A stretch of DNA of 38,208 nt. Source: CAZBBB01 sp964490005. GTDB taxonomy: Bacteria; Planctomycetota; B15-G4. Both the position numbers and the translations under genes were made by a program. Positions within the stretch are counted from its first letter, which is position 1, and every line of letters starts with the position of its first letter. This document shows, piece by piece, positions 9,901 through 16,970 of the stretch. Location: the NCBI GenBank assembly GCA_964490005.1, contig CAZBBB010000024.1, positions 1 through 38,208 of the forward strand, given 5' to 3'. The notes under the pieces are model-generated. The model worked only from the letters and a program-made list of their open reading frames with translations. It made no database searches and was not told where the DNA came from.

Positions 9901-10350
9901 CAGTTGATCCGCACCCTGATCGAGGGCGATGCAACGCCCGTCACGGCGAGACTGGACGGCAGCGGTCGGCGGGCCGCGGTCGGATATTGGGGCGGCCGCG
10001 TCCGCCTCTGGGAAGTCGATGACGCAGCGGCCGCGCCCCTGGTTCTGGCCGGACACCGTCGCGAAGTGCACTGCCTGGACTTCAGCGCTGACGGCCGCAG
10101 GGTCGTCTCCGGCGGACGCGACGGCGAACTTCGCGTCTGGGATGCCGGCTCGGGTGCCGAAGTCGTCACGTATGTGCGGGGCGCTGCCGAGTTCGTGCAG
10201 TGTCTGGCGCTCAGCCCGGACGGAGCCTACGCGTGGACCGGACGATTCGGCGGGCGTGTGGAAGCACTGGCGCTCGACCCGGTGGCGGAGGCCGGGCGAA
10301 GGCGCCCGCGCGAATTGACTCCCGCTGAGCGCATGCCGCTCGGGCTGTGA
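6979..10350 (+). CDS. membrane Ser/Thr protein kinase with C-terminal WD40 propeller
   Basis: 1123 residues. A 60-residue leader is followed by a kinase domain from about 63 to 340: glycine loop GRGGQGEVY (74-82), Lys96 in VALKVL, HRDIKPSN (210-217), DFG (230-232) and GTPAYMSPEQ. All catalytic residues are present. One membrane helix lies at about 378-396 (ATLVAVSVIMAFVLGG). The rest, about 455 to 1115, is a run of WD40 repeats (for example TAGRDRTARVWR, TAAQDGVARLWDAHSG, SGGRDGELRVWDAGSG), placed across the membrane from the kinase. GTG start overlaps the glpK stop (GTGA); ATG at 7123 or 7165 are alternatives. Third codon positions carry more A/T than in glpK, so the gene may have a separate origin. 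The ECF sigma factor gene follows directly, a pairing common in Planctomycetota; phosphorylation control of sigma activity is inferred. Confidence 0.92.
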   Translation: MTEYDELVDRLLDDALRGEAVEPVDRREGVAHLDAARRARFELLLDAVMARPAEQVAFELPKMIGPYRIQSLIGRGGQGEVYRAQDTHLGRVVALKVLRQPVHAATDAVGESPSLTRLRREATALARLDHPGLGGVFDFGIADGVAYIAMRLLDGETLAARIAAARALAESSRGTKRDGAETRTRAASAALIIERVARALHVAHEAGIVHRDIKPSNIMLPGDGQPVLLDFGLAQDSGSDHASLTRTGDAFGTPAYMSPEQVSRAVKRVDRRSDVYSLGVTLHEALTLRRPFTADDRRLLEEQIRHGVLDGSIRLEREFPRDLVVVLRKAMDRDPARRYPTALALAEDLQRWRESRPIMARPAAWWVHTHRWVERHKTATLVAVSVIMAFVLGGSLFERDDAEQISRLRQETASRDLGRRLLETSRTLQSTDEGAALVVAIEGAARAPSVTANNTLAALLTGVRERRTVFAHERGMSAAVIAGNGQFVATAGRDRTARVWRTDDGTALRTLGPFDGAPTAVALAHDGHVLAIGRDDGRVGAWSTETWESLLDVVSVGSPVGSLSLEPNGRRLVCGLQDGRVLLLNVETGELIEAIEFGQADARVAFASGGERLVANSSDGLMGLWDASGERPTLLRLLHGAAAPDCQLLPSRPQLGHESERAVVVVESGQLSLLDLRTGGIDRSLSFVGHVSGAIDIDASQRYLVAGLEQGSVVAFDLLEPDGRPQYWGGADGCTTTVRVDLRGERLLQDSGDGRPRVLRLPGGDDAEEFKLPIGAILAARFDADGNGLLTANEDGTLRWFDWRADAASLRGTWAMALDVAPDNSRMAVLTEDGRLRVHRSTDMSLVLDVRLSTTHQELIGVDLAADGRSVVLASRAGSALILDIETGERRLDVPHASPVWDARYDPGGSRIVTAAQDGVARLWDAHSGELLREFRGHSAGVRSAAFSGDGSRLVTTSEHKEDRGVRIWEVATGQLIRTLIEGDATPVTARLDGSGRRAAVGYWGGRVRLWEVDDAAAAPLVLAGHRREVHCLDFSADGRRVVSGGRDGELRVWDAGSGAEVVTYVRGAAEFVQCLALSPDGAYAWTGRFGGRVEALALDPVAEAGRRRPRELTPAERMPLGL

Positions 10351-10411
10351 CGGATGACGCCCCCGTCCGATTTGCCGCGGTGCACGCGGATCGCACCCGC
10401 GATGGCGTGGC

Positions 10412-10417
10412 TAGAAT
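10412..10417 (+). promoter_or_regulatory. -10-like box TAGAAT before the ECF sigma gene
   Basis: TAGAAT ends 7 bases before the GTG at 10425, the same spacing seen before the MATE gene. It favours a leaderless GTG start for the sigma factor, independent of the kinase gene. Confidence 0.4.
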
Positions 10418-10424
10418 GCCCGCC

Positions 10425-11039
10425 GTGACCGGCTCATCCTCCGACAGCGCGAGCGGGGAGGATCCGGCGGCGCCGTTGTTGCGACGGTGGCAGGACGCAG
10501 GGGACCGCGAGGCACTCGACGAACTGCTCCGGCTCGAAGTGCAGGTCCTGAAGGAACGGATCCGCTGGCGAGGCGGGACCTACATCGACGGCGTCGCCAC
10601 CGCGAGCGACATCGCGCAACAGACCGTCGTGCGCCTGCTGGATGCTTCGGATGCGCCGCGCTTCGAGCACCCGGGACAGTTGCGCGCCTGGTTGTGGACC
10701 GCGGCCTGGCGCCTGCTCGTCGATCACACGCGTCGTCCCGGTCGTGGTTTCGCGTCACTCGACGATCCCGCGAAGGCCGTCGATCGCGAGCGGCTGCTCA
10801 TCTCGGACACCTTGTCCTCCGTGGGGCGACGCGAACGGGCCGTCGCCCTCGAACTGGCCCTCAATCTCCTGCGCGACTCCGAGCGGGAGATTCTCTCGCT
10901 GACCTACTTCGAGCACCTCGATGGCCCGGCGGCGGCGGCGCGGCTCGGCATTCCTGCGGGGGCCGTCAAGATGCGCCTCACGCGTGCCCGCCGGTCGCTG
11001 GCCGAGAAGCTCGAGTCCTGGAGCCGCTTCATCGGCTGA
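10425..11039 (+). CDS. ECF-type RNA polymerase sigma factor
   Basis: 204 residues from the chosen GTG. Region 2 reads LLRRWQDAGDREALDELLR ... ATASDIAQQTVVRLLDAS ... LRAWLWTAAWRLLVDHTRR. Region 4 reads LRDSEREILSLTYFEHLDG, then AAARLGIPAGAVKMRLTRAR, a helix-turn-helix that would read the -35 element. It should direct RNA polymerase to a small regulon, probably under the neighbouring membrane kinase. Alternative starts in frame are ATG 10416 and GTG 10347, the latter overlapping the kinase stop as GTGA. The extra 26 residues contain codons rare here (AGA, TTT, GAT), so the shorter form is preferred. No anti-sigma factor gene is adjacent. Confidence 0.9.
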   Translation: MTGSSSDSASGEDPAAPLLRRWQDAGDREALDELLRLEVQVLKERIRWRGGTYIDGVATASDIAQQTVVRLLDASDAPRFEHPGQLRAWLWTAAWRLLVDHTRRPGRGFASLDDPAKAVDRERLLISDTLSSVGRRERAVALELALNLLRDSEREILSLTYFEHLDGPAAAARLGIPAGAVKMRLTRARRSLAEKLESWSRFIG

Positions 11040-11386
11040 GCGCCTCGCTGGAGCCCATGTTGCTCCGGTGCCCGCTCGCTCGTTCCTGATTCAGCTCGTT
11101 CCGACCGGTCAGCACGACTGCCGGGACGGGCTTCACGGGAATCCCGCGAGTCGTCGCGCGCCCATGTCCTGCGGCCGGAGTCCGGCTGTCGGCACGGCGA
11201 TCGCGATCGCGGGCGGCCGGTGATGAAGGGGCGCTGATCCGGCCTCGGTCCCGCCGGGGCTGAGTCGGTCAGCGAGGCAGTCAGGCTCCTCGCTCGGCCG
11301 TGCGGCGACTCGTGATGTCGCCGCACGGTGCGACGGGGGAACACAACAACCAACGCCCGATGCGGGCAGAGAGAGAGACGAACGTG
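11040..11386 (+). other. 347-base intergenic region upstream of the kelch gene
   Basis: No ORF with coding character was seen. It contains a GCCGGA-G-TCCGGC palindrome (11174-11186), the overlapping palindrome GCGATCGCGATCGC (11197-11210) and, close to the next gene, a perfect 12-bp hairpin (11298-11328). It may hold the terminator of the kinase-sigma unit and the promoter of the kelch gene, possibly a target of the adjacent sigma factor. Confidence 0.5.
11298..11328 (+). repeat. perfect 12-bp inverted repeat, 7-nt loop
   Basis: CCGTGCGGCGAC, loop TCGTGAT, GTCGCCGCACGG. It ends 58 bases before the ATG of the kelch protein gene. It could terminate the sigma-factor transcript, act as a leader hairpin, or be an operator. 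No T-tract follows. Confidence 0.6.
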
Positions 11387-12754
11387 ATGGATCGATTCAT
11401 CAGCTCATCGCGCGGTGCGAGCGAGCGCATTCGACTGTGCATGACGGCTGTCGTGATGGCCGCCGCGACCCTCGCGCCGGAGTCGGCGGCGCAAGCCGGA
11501 ACGTGGAGCGTCAAGGCGTCCTTGTCCGGACCGATTGCCGGGCACGCCGCCGCCGTAGCCGGCGGCAAGCTCTATGTGACGGGCGGTTTCACCGGCACGT
11601 CGACCTGCACGGAAGTCGCCACGGTGTCGGCCTACGACGTCACGAGCAACTCGTGGACGCCGAGGGCGCCGCTGCCCGCGTCGCGGGCGCAGCACGCCGC
11701 CGCCACGATCAACGGGATCGTCTATGTCGTGGGTGGCCTGACGTCCTGCGGCTCGGTGGCGCTCACCAGCCTGACGGCGTACGACCCGGCCACGAATACC
11801 TGGACGGCCAGAGCGCCAATGCCCACCGCGCGTGGAAGCCTTGCCGTCGGCGTCGTGGACGGCATCCTCTACGCGGTCGGCGGGTTGTTCTACGTCGGCG
11901 TGAACGGGTTCGTCACGAACGCCGTCGAGGCCTACAACCCCGCGACCAATACCTGGTCGACGAAGGCGTCGTTGCCCACGGCGCGCTACGCGCTTCGGGC
12001 CGGCGTCGTGAACGGCGTGCTCTACGCGATCGGCGGTTCGTTCATCAACGGGACGCTGGTGGCGACCGTCGAGGCCTACGACCCGGGAACGAACACGTGG
12101 TCGACGAAGGCGTCGATGCCCCTTCCGAAGGCCTACGGCATGGCGGTCGAGACCATCGACAACATCATGTTCGTCGCCGGTGGCACGTCGACCGGCTCAC
12201 CCGACGGCACAGTGCTGGAGTACAACGCCGCGACGAATTCGTGGGCCACGAATACGGCGATGATCACTCCGCGCGTCAACCTCGCGGGAGGCCTGCTCAA
12301 CGGCGCGCTCCACACGGTGGGCGGTCAGAACGGCGCGGGAGTTCCGCAGCCGACGCACGAGGCCTTCACTCCGGGCAGCCCGTGGACCAACCTCGGCTTC
12401 GCGCTGGCCGGTGTGAACGGCAATCCCATGCTGGCCGGCACGGGCCCACTCAAGACCGGCAGTTCCGGGACACTCACGTTGAGCAACGCGGCCGGTCCGG
12501 GCGCTCTGGCCGTGATGTTCGCATCGCTCTCCAGCGCGCCTGCTCCGTTCAAGGGCGGGACGCTGGTGCCGGTGCCGATCGCGTCGCAGATCACGCTGCT
12601 CACGGCGGGCAGCCCCGGCAGCATCCCGCTGTCGTGGAGTTCGTGGCCGGCCGGACTCTCGGGGCAGAGTCTGTATCTGCAGTACGCAATCGCGGACGCG
12701 GGTGCGGTGAACGGCGTGGCGCTGAGCAATGCGCTGCGAGCGAACGTCCCGTGA
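11387..12754 (+). CDS. secreted kelch-repeat protein with planctomycete C-terminal module
   Basis: 455 residues. The N-terminus has a long signal-like segment (LCMTAVVMAAATLAPESAAQA). Six kelch repeats follow, each ending in a GG pair: KLYVTGG, IVYVVGG, ILYAVGG, VLYAIGG, IMFVAGG and ALHTVGG, so a six-bladed propeller is expected. The last roughly 120 residues form the shared module (LGFALAGVNGNPMLAG ... PFKGGTLVPVP ... LYLQYAIADAGAV ... ALSNALRANVP), also found at the ends of the proteins at 15462-16970 and 18256-19230. ATG at 11387 is preferred, with GAGAGA upstream; the GTG just before it and upstream ATGs are possible. It is directly downstream of the sigma factor gene and may be in its regulon. 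Ligand unknown. Confidence 0.85.
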   Translation: MDRFISSSRGASERIRLCMTAVVMAAATLAPESAAQAGTWSVKASLSGPIAGHAAAVAGGKLYVTGGFTGTSTCTEVATVSAYDVTSNSWTPRAPLPASRAQHAAATINGIVYVVGGLTSCGSVALTSLTAYDPATNTWTARAPMPTARGSLAVGVVDGILYAVGGLFYVGVNGFVTNAVEAYNPATNTWSTKASLPTARYALRAGVVNGVLYAIGGSFINGTLVATVEAYDPGTNTWSTKASMPLPKAYGMAVETIDNIMFVAGGTSTGSPDGTVLEYNAATNSWATNTAMITPRVNLAGGLLNGALHTVGGQNGAGVPQPTHEAFTPGSPWTNLGFALAGVNGNPMLAGTGPLKTGSSGTLTLSNAAGPGALAVMFASLSSAPAPFKGGTLVPVPIASQITLLTAGSPGSIPLSWSSWPAGLSGQSLYLQYAIADAGAVNGVALSNALRANVP

Positions 12755-12818
12755 TGTGAGACCCGTCGGACAGGCTTCGCGTCGCAGCGCATGGCGGCGC
12801 GAGCGACGCCGGAAGCCA

Positions 12819-12856
12819 GAAGTCCCCGGACCCCGTGTTGGGGGTCCGGGGACTTC
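12819..12856 (+). terminator. perfect 16-bp hairpin after the kelch gene
   Basis: Arms GAAGTCCCCGGACCCC and GGGGTCCGGGGACTTC with loop GTGTTG. An outer GGAA/TTCC pair is separated on each side by GCCA, giving an even longer symmetrical structure. It lies 65 bases after the kelch stop and 81 bases before glpD. The likely role is termination, but there is no T-tract and the outer symmetry is unusual for a simple terminator. Confidence 0.65.
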
Positions 12857-12937
12857 GCCATTCCGGAATCAGGCTGTCGGGCGCGCCGAGGACTTGCGAG
12901 AGTCGTTGGTACGCAACACGGCGCGGAGCGGCTCGGC

Positions 12938-14644
12938 ATGGGTCTGTCGGTGGCGAAGAAGGGTGCACTCAGCGGACGGCCCGCGGACGACACCACCGAC
13001 CTGCTGATCGTCGGCGGGGGGATCCACGGCGCGGCGGTGGCGCGCGACGCGGCGGGGCGCGGGCTCTCGGTGCGGCTCGTCGAGCGCGGCGATCTGGCGG
13101 GCGAGACGAGCGGCGCGTCGAGCAAGCTCATCCACGGCGGGTTGCGCTATCTCGAGCGCCTCGACGTCGGCCTGGTGCGCGAGGCGCTGCGCGAGCGCGA
13201 GGTGCTGCTCGACACGGCGCCGCATCTCGTGCAGCCGCTGCGCTTCGTGCTGCCGTGGGGGCGCGGGCAGAGGCCGGCCTGGCAGATCCGCCTCGGGCTC
13301 TGCGCGTACGACCTGCTCGGCGGTCGGCGCAGCTTGCCGGGCAGCGCGTCGCTGCGCCTCGATCGCGGCGGGCCCTACGCCGAGCCGCTGCAGGACGGCG
13401 TGACGCGCGGATTCCTCTACAGCGACTGCCGCACCGACGATGCGCGGCTCGTGATCGCGAATGCGCTCGATGCCGCCGCGCGCGGCGCGCGGATCGAGAC
13501 GCGCACCGAACTGCTTTCGGCGAGACGGGTCGACGGCCTGTGGGAGGCGAGCCTGCGCGCGAGCGGCCCGGGCGCGGCCGGCGCCGCGTCGCGCAAGACG
13601 TCGAGCGAAGGCACGCGGACCGTGCGGGCGCGCGCGCTGATCGACACCGCGGGGCCCTGGGCGCTGCAGGTGCGCGAACGCGTCGCCGCCGCTGCCGGTG
13701 CCGGCCAGCATCGCCTGCGCCTCGTGAAGGGCAGCCACCTCGTCGTGCCGCGCCTGCACGAGGGCGAGCACGCCTACATCCTGCCGCAGCCCGACGGGCG
13801 CATCGTGTTCGCGATTCCCTTCGAGGAGGACTACACGCTGGTCGGCACGACCGAGGTCGTGCTCGCCGAGCCGGGGCCGGTCGCGATCAGCGCGGCCGAG
13901 ACGGAGTATCTGCGCGCGGCCGTCGGGCACTGGTTGCGCCGGCCGCTCGACCCCGGCGCCGCCGTGTGGGCCTTCGCCGGCACGCGCGCGCTGGCGGATG
14001 ACGGCCGTGCGAGCGCCTCGGCCGTCTCGCGCGAGGACGTCATCGAGGTGCAGGGGACGCGCGACGAGGCGCCGCTGCTCGTCGTGCTCGGCGGCAAGCT
14101 CACGACGGCGCGGCGACTGGCCGAGCGCGTGCTCGCGCGCCTGGCGAAGCGCATGCGCGGCGGTGGCGACGGTGGCGACGGTGCCGTGGGGGCGCCGTCC
14201 GCGGAGCCGGCCGCGTTTCATGCGCATCTGGCGGGCGGCCGGGCCTGGACCGCGGGCGCCGCGCTGCCTGGCGGCGATCTGCCGGCGCGCGGACGTTCGG
14301 CGCCCGAGCGACTCGCGGCCTTCGTGGCGGAACTGCGCGACGCTCATCCCGAACTGCCGCGCGACCTGCTCGCGGCCCTCGCGCGGCGTCATGGCAGCCT
14401 TGCCCGCGAACTGCTGGCCGGCGCGCGCACGCTCGACGATCTGGGCCCCGCGCACGGCGCGGGCCTGCACGAGCGCGAGCTGCACTGGTTCGTCGAGCGC
14501 GAGGGCGCCGCGACGCTCGACGACGTGCTCTGGCGACGCGGCAAGTTCGGCCTGCGGCTGCGCGCCGAGCAGCGCCTTGCCCTCGAAGCACGCCTCGTGG
14601 CGCTCGCGCCGCGTCGCGGCTTCGGACACGCGTCGCGTGTCTGA
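12938..14644 (+). CDS. glpD: FAD-dependent glycerol-3-phosphate dehydrogenase
   Basis: Oxidises glycerol-3-phosphate to dihydroxyacetone phosphate at the membrane, passing electrons to quinone. 568 residues, a normal GlpD length. FAD-binding Rossmann motif GGGIHGAAVARDAAGRG starts at residue 26. GlpD signatures follow: ETSGASSKLIHGGLRYLE, VKGSHLVVP, and DYTLVGTTEV with GGKLTTARRLAE. The C-terminal region (LHWFVEREGAATLDDVLWRR) is the GlpD alpha-helical domain. ATG 12938 is chosen because it gives a short leader before the Rossmann fold, with GGAG about 10 bases upstream; longer in-frame starts would read through the hairpin at 12819-12856. It works with glpK and the phosphodiesterase convergent to it. 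Confidence 0.93.
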   Translation: MGLSVAKKGALSGRPADDTTDLLIVGGGIHGAAVARDAAGRGLSVRLVERGDLAGETSGASSKLIHGGLRYLERLDVGLVREALREREVLLDTAPHLVQPLRFVLPWGRGQRPAWQIRLGLCAYDLLGGRRSLPGSASLRLDRGGPYAEPLQDGVTRGFLYSDCRTDDARLVIANALDAAARGARIETRTELLSARRVDGLWEASLRASGPGAAGAASRKTSSEGTRTVRARALIDTAGPWALQVRERVAAAAGAGQHRLRLVKGSHLVVPRLHEGEHAYILPQPDGRIVFAIPFEEDYTLVGTTEVVLAEPGPVAISAAETEYLRAAVGHWLRRPLDPGAAVWAFAGTRALADDGRASASAVSREDVIEVQGTRDEAPLLVVLGGKLTTARRLAERVLARLAKRMRGGGDGGDGAVGAPSAEPAAFHAHLAGGRAWTAGAALPGGDLPARGRSAPERLAAFVAELRDAHPELPRDLLAALARRHGSLARELLAGARTLDDLGPAHGAGLHERELHWFVEREGAATLDDVLWRRGKFGLRLRAEQRLALEARLVALAPRRGFGHASRV

Positions 14645-14685
14645 GGCCGCCGGGGCTACCGCGCGCCGGCGCGATCGCCGCGGCC
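14645..14685. terminator. GC-rich inverted repeat between convergent glpD and GDPD genes
   Basis: GGCCGC (14645-14650) pairs with GCGGCC (14680-14685), enclosing a 12-base palindrome CGCGCCGGCGCG (14662-14673). Its place between two convergent stop codons suggests a shared, bidirectional terminator. Confidence 0.4.
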
Positions 14686-14695
14686 CTGCCGCTCG

Positions 14696-15463
14696 TCAGG
14701 GCCTCAGAGCGGCGAGGCGTTCGGGAAAGTCCGTCGCGATGCAGCTCACGCCGGCGGCCCACAACTCGGCCGCGCGCGCCGGCTCGTTGACCGTGTAGGC
14801 CATCACGGGCATGCCGCTCGCGAGAACCTGCACGAGCAGCGCGGGGTCGGCCTTGCGGTGATCGACGTGCAGCGAGACGCAACCGAGCCGCTCGCAGCGC
14901 GCGCGCCAGTCGGCGGGGATCGCGTCGACGAGCAGGCCGCGGCGCAGCTCGGGCGCCGCGTCGCGCGCCGCGGCGAGGCAGCTCTCGGAAAAGCTCGAGA
15001 GCACGGGCGGCGGCAGGTGCGCGCGCCACAAGGTCTGCGTGATTCGCACGACGAGCTGCGCCGTCTCGACCTCGCGGCCGGGGCAGGGTTTGAGTTCGAC
15101 GTTGGCGCCGAGGCCGAGTTCGCCGAGCAGGTTGAGCGCCTGTGCGTAGCTCGGGACGCGCTCTCCCGCGAAACGCGCGTCGAAGCTGCGGCCCGCGTCG
15201 AGCCGTTCGATGTCCGCCCAATCGGTGGCGGCCACCGCGCCGCGACCGTCGGTCGTGCGCTCGAGCGTGTCGTCGTGCATCAGCAGCGGCACGCCGTCGC
15301 GGCTGAGCTTGACGTCGAACTCGACCCAGGGCGCGTGCAGGTCCGCGGCGCGCCGCAGCCCCGCGAGCGTGTTCTCCGGGGCGCTTCCGCGCGCCCCCCG
15401 GTGGCCGACGAGTCGCGGTAGGATGGGCGCGTCGCGGGTCTCGATTTCGGGAGTCGTTCCCAT
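14696..15463 (-). CDS. glycerophosphodiester phosphodiesterase (cytosolic, UgpQ-like)
   Basis: Hydrolyses glycerophosphodiesters to glycerol-3-phosphate and an alcohol. 255 residues, the UgpQ-type length, with no signal peptide. Motifs: HRGARGSAPENTL near the N-terminus (catalytic His, Glu/Asn), then EFDVKLSRDGVPLLMHDD carrying the metal-binding Glu and Asp and second catalytic His, LERTTDGRG, and the closing TVNEPARAAELWAAGVSCIATDFPE. The chosen ATG overlaps the divergent ATG of the FG-GAP gene; AGGA lies 8 bases upstream. An ATG three codons earlier is possible. Converges on glpD, whose substrate it makes, so the two belong functionally together. Confidence 0.92.
   Translation of the reverse strand: MGTTPEIETRDAPILPRLVGHRGARGSAPENTLAGLRRAADLHAPWVEFDVKLSRDGVPLLMHDDTLERTTDGRGAVAATDWADIERLDAGRSFDARFAGERVPSYAQALNLLGELGLGANVELKPCPGREVETAQLVVRITQTLWRAHLPPPVLSSFSESCLAAARDAAPELRRGLLVDAIPADWRARCERLGCVSLHVDHRKADPALLVQVLASGMPVMAYTVNEPARAAELWAAGVSCIATDFPERLAALRP
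15419..15453 (+). promoter_or_regulatory. -10-like box TAGGAT and ribosome site of the FG-GAP gene
   Basis: TAGGAT (15419-15424) and GGGAG (15449-15453), the latter 8 bases before the ATG at 15462. Both lie inside the first codons of the divergent phosphodiesterase gene, so promoter and coding sequence overlap on opposite strands. Confidence 0.4.
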
Positions 15464-16970
15464 GCGCACCATCCTGCCATCGTCCGCGGCCGCGTTCCTG
15501 CTCGGCGCGGTCTGCCTGCTGCCGTCCTCGCGCGCCCAGGTCGTGTTCGCACCGCCGCAGATCGAGCCGCTGCCGGTGACGGGCGTCTTTCTCACCAACC
15601 CCGTGCTGGGCGATCTCGACGGCGACGGCGACCTCGACGCCATCGTCACGACGGGTGCGGGCGCCGGCGGCTTCCTGCAGCGCTTCCTGAACGACGGGGC
15701 CGGAACCTTCGCGCCCATGACGGTGATCCAGGGTTTCCCGGGTCCGATGGCCGCAGCGCTGCACGACATGAACGGTGACGGCCGGCTCGACTACATCCTC
15801 GCCTTCTCGAACATGACGATCGTGTTGTGGGGCGACGGCGCGGGCGGCTTCGAGGGCAACACGACGCTCGGCCCGAACACGTCGCCGCGCCGTCTCGCGG
15901 TCGGGCACATGAACGGCGATGCGGTCCCCGACCTCGTGGTCGCGACGTCCGGCGCGCCGATCTTCGGAATCCCGTCGCGCCTGCAGGTCTGGTCGGGCAG
16001 CGGTACGGGTTTCGCGCTGTCGACCTCGCTCGTGCTGGCCAGCGATGCGCAGGACCTCGATCTGGCCGATCTCGACGGCGACGGAGACCTCGACGTGATC
16101 GCGCCGGTGGCCGGCGTGGTGCGCGTGCATCTCGGCGACGGCGCGGGCGGACTCGCGGACGGCGTCGCGCTGACGGGTACGGTGAGCGCCACTCGCCTCG
16201 TGGCCGGTGACGTCGACCAGGACGGCGACATCGACCTCGTGCTCGGCAGCCTCTCGCCGCAGGTGCAGGTGCTGCACAACGACGGCGCGGGCGCCTTTCT
16301 GCCTGGCGCGAGCTTCACGGCGGGCACCTTCGGCGCCGAGCCGGCGCTCGGCGATCTTGACGGCGACGGCCTGATGGACATCGTGCTCAGCGACAGCGGC
16401 TTCGCCTTCGTGCCGCAGCTCGTCGTGTGGCGCGGCCTTGGCGGGGGCGTCTTCGAGGAGGACGTGCACGTCACGGCGCCGACCTCGGCGGCCGGTGGCA
16501 CGTTGCTGATCGGCGATCTCGACGGCGATTCCTTGCCCGACGTGCTCACCGGCTCGGGAGGGTTGGCGAGTTTCCTCAATCGGACCTACGGAGCCGGCTC
16601 GCCCTTCTTCGACCTCGGACACGCGCTGCCCGGCACGCACGGCTATCCGGTGCAGCTCGCCGAGGGCACGCTGGTTGGCGGCACGCCCTACGCCTTCAAG
16701 CTGCTCAACGGGCTGCCGACCATGCCGGCCACGCTCGTGCTCGGTTTCAGTCAGCTCGATCTGCCGCACAAGGGCGGCGTGATGGTGCCGAGCCCCGACC
16801 TGCTGTTCTACGGCAACCTCATGGACGCGCAGGGCGCCTTCACGATCGCGGGCAGCTGGCCCGCGGGGCTGCCCTCGGGCGTGAGCCTCTACCTGCAGTG
16901 GTGGTTCGCCGATGCCGGCGTCGCGAACAACCGCGGCGCCACGAGCGGCCTGCGCCTCACGACTCCTTGA
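15462..16970 (+). CDS. secreted FG-GAP/VCBS seven-repeat propeller protein with C-terminal module
   Basis: 502 residues. Signal peptide MRTILPSSAAAFLLGAVC, likely cut after SSRAQ. Seven calcium-loop repeats follow: DLDGDGDLD (51-59), DMNGDGRLD, HMNGDAVPD, DLDGDGDLD, DVDQDGDID, DLDGDGLMD and DLDGDSLPD, which predicts an integrin-like seven-bladed propeller binding calcium. The last roughly 120 residues are the shared module (FFDLGHALPGTHGYPVQL ... LPHKGGVMVPSP ... LYLQWWFADAGVAN ... TSGLRLTTP). Start fixed by GGGAG 8 bases upstream. The 3' end overlaps the convergent Rieske-flavodoxin gene by 14 bases. Likely at the cell surface; function unknown. Confidence 0.88.
   Translation: MRTILPSSAAAFLLGAVCLLPSSRAQVVFAPPQIEPLPVTGVFLTNPVLGDLDGDGDLDAIVTTGAGAGGFLQRFLNDGAGTFAPMTVIQGFPGPMAAALHDMNGDGRLDYILAFSNMTIVLWGDGAGGFEGNTTLGPNTSPRRLAVGHMNGDAVPDLVVATSGAPIFGIPSRLQVWSGSGTGFALSTSLVLASDAQDLDLADLDGDGDLDVIAPVAGVVRVHLGDGAGGLADGVALTGTVSATRLVAGDVDQDGDIDLVLGSLSPQVQVLHNDGAGAFLPGASFTAGTFGAEPALGDLDGDGLMDIVLSDSGFAFVPQLVVWRGLGGGVFEEDVHVTAPTSAAGGTLLIGDLDGDSLPDVLTGSGGLASFLNRTYGAGSPFFDLGHALPGTHGYPVQLAEGTLVGGTPYAFKLLNGLPTMPATLVLGFSQLDLPHKGGVMVPSPDLLFYGNLMDAQGAFTIAGSWPAGLPSGVSLYLQWWFADAGVANNRGATSGLRLTTP

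Noticed and set aside
10347..10424. GTG 10347 as sigma factor start (GTGA overlap with the kinase stop)
   Set aside because: The extra codons include AGA, TTT and several GAT, unlike local coding bias, and a TAGAAT box sits just before GTG 10425. Kept as an alternative.
11197..11210. GCGATCGCGATCGC palindrome as a functional site
   Set aside because: Such palindromes are frequent by chance in very GC-rich DNA; only noted in the intergenic description.
14100..16769. 889-residue minus-strand open frame across the glpD, phosphodiesterase and FG-GAP genes
   Set aside because: Its translation is Arg/His/Glu-rich without domains, while three well-supported genes occupy the other frames.
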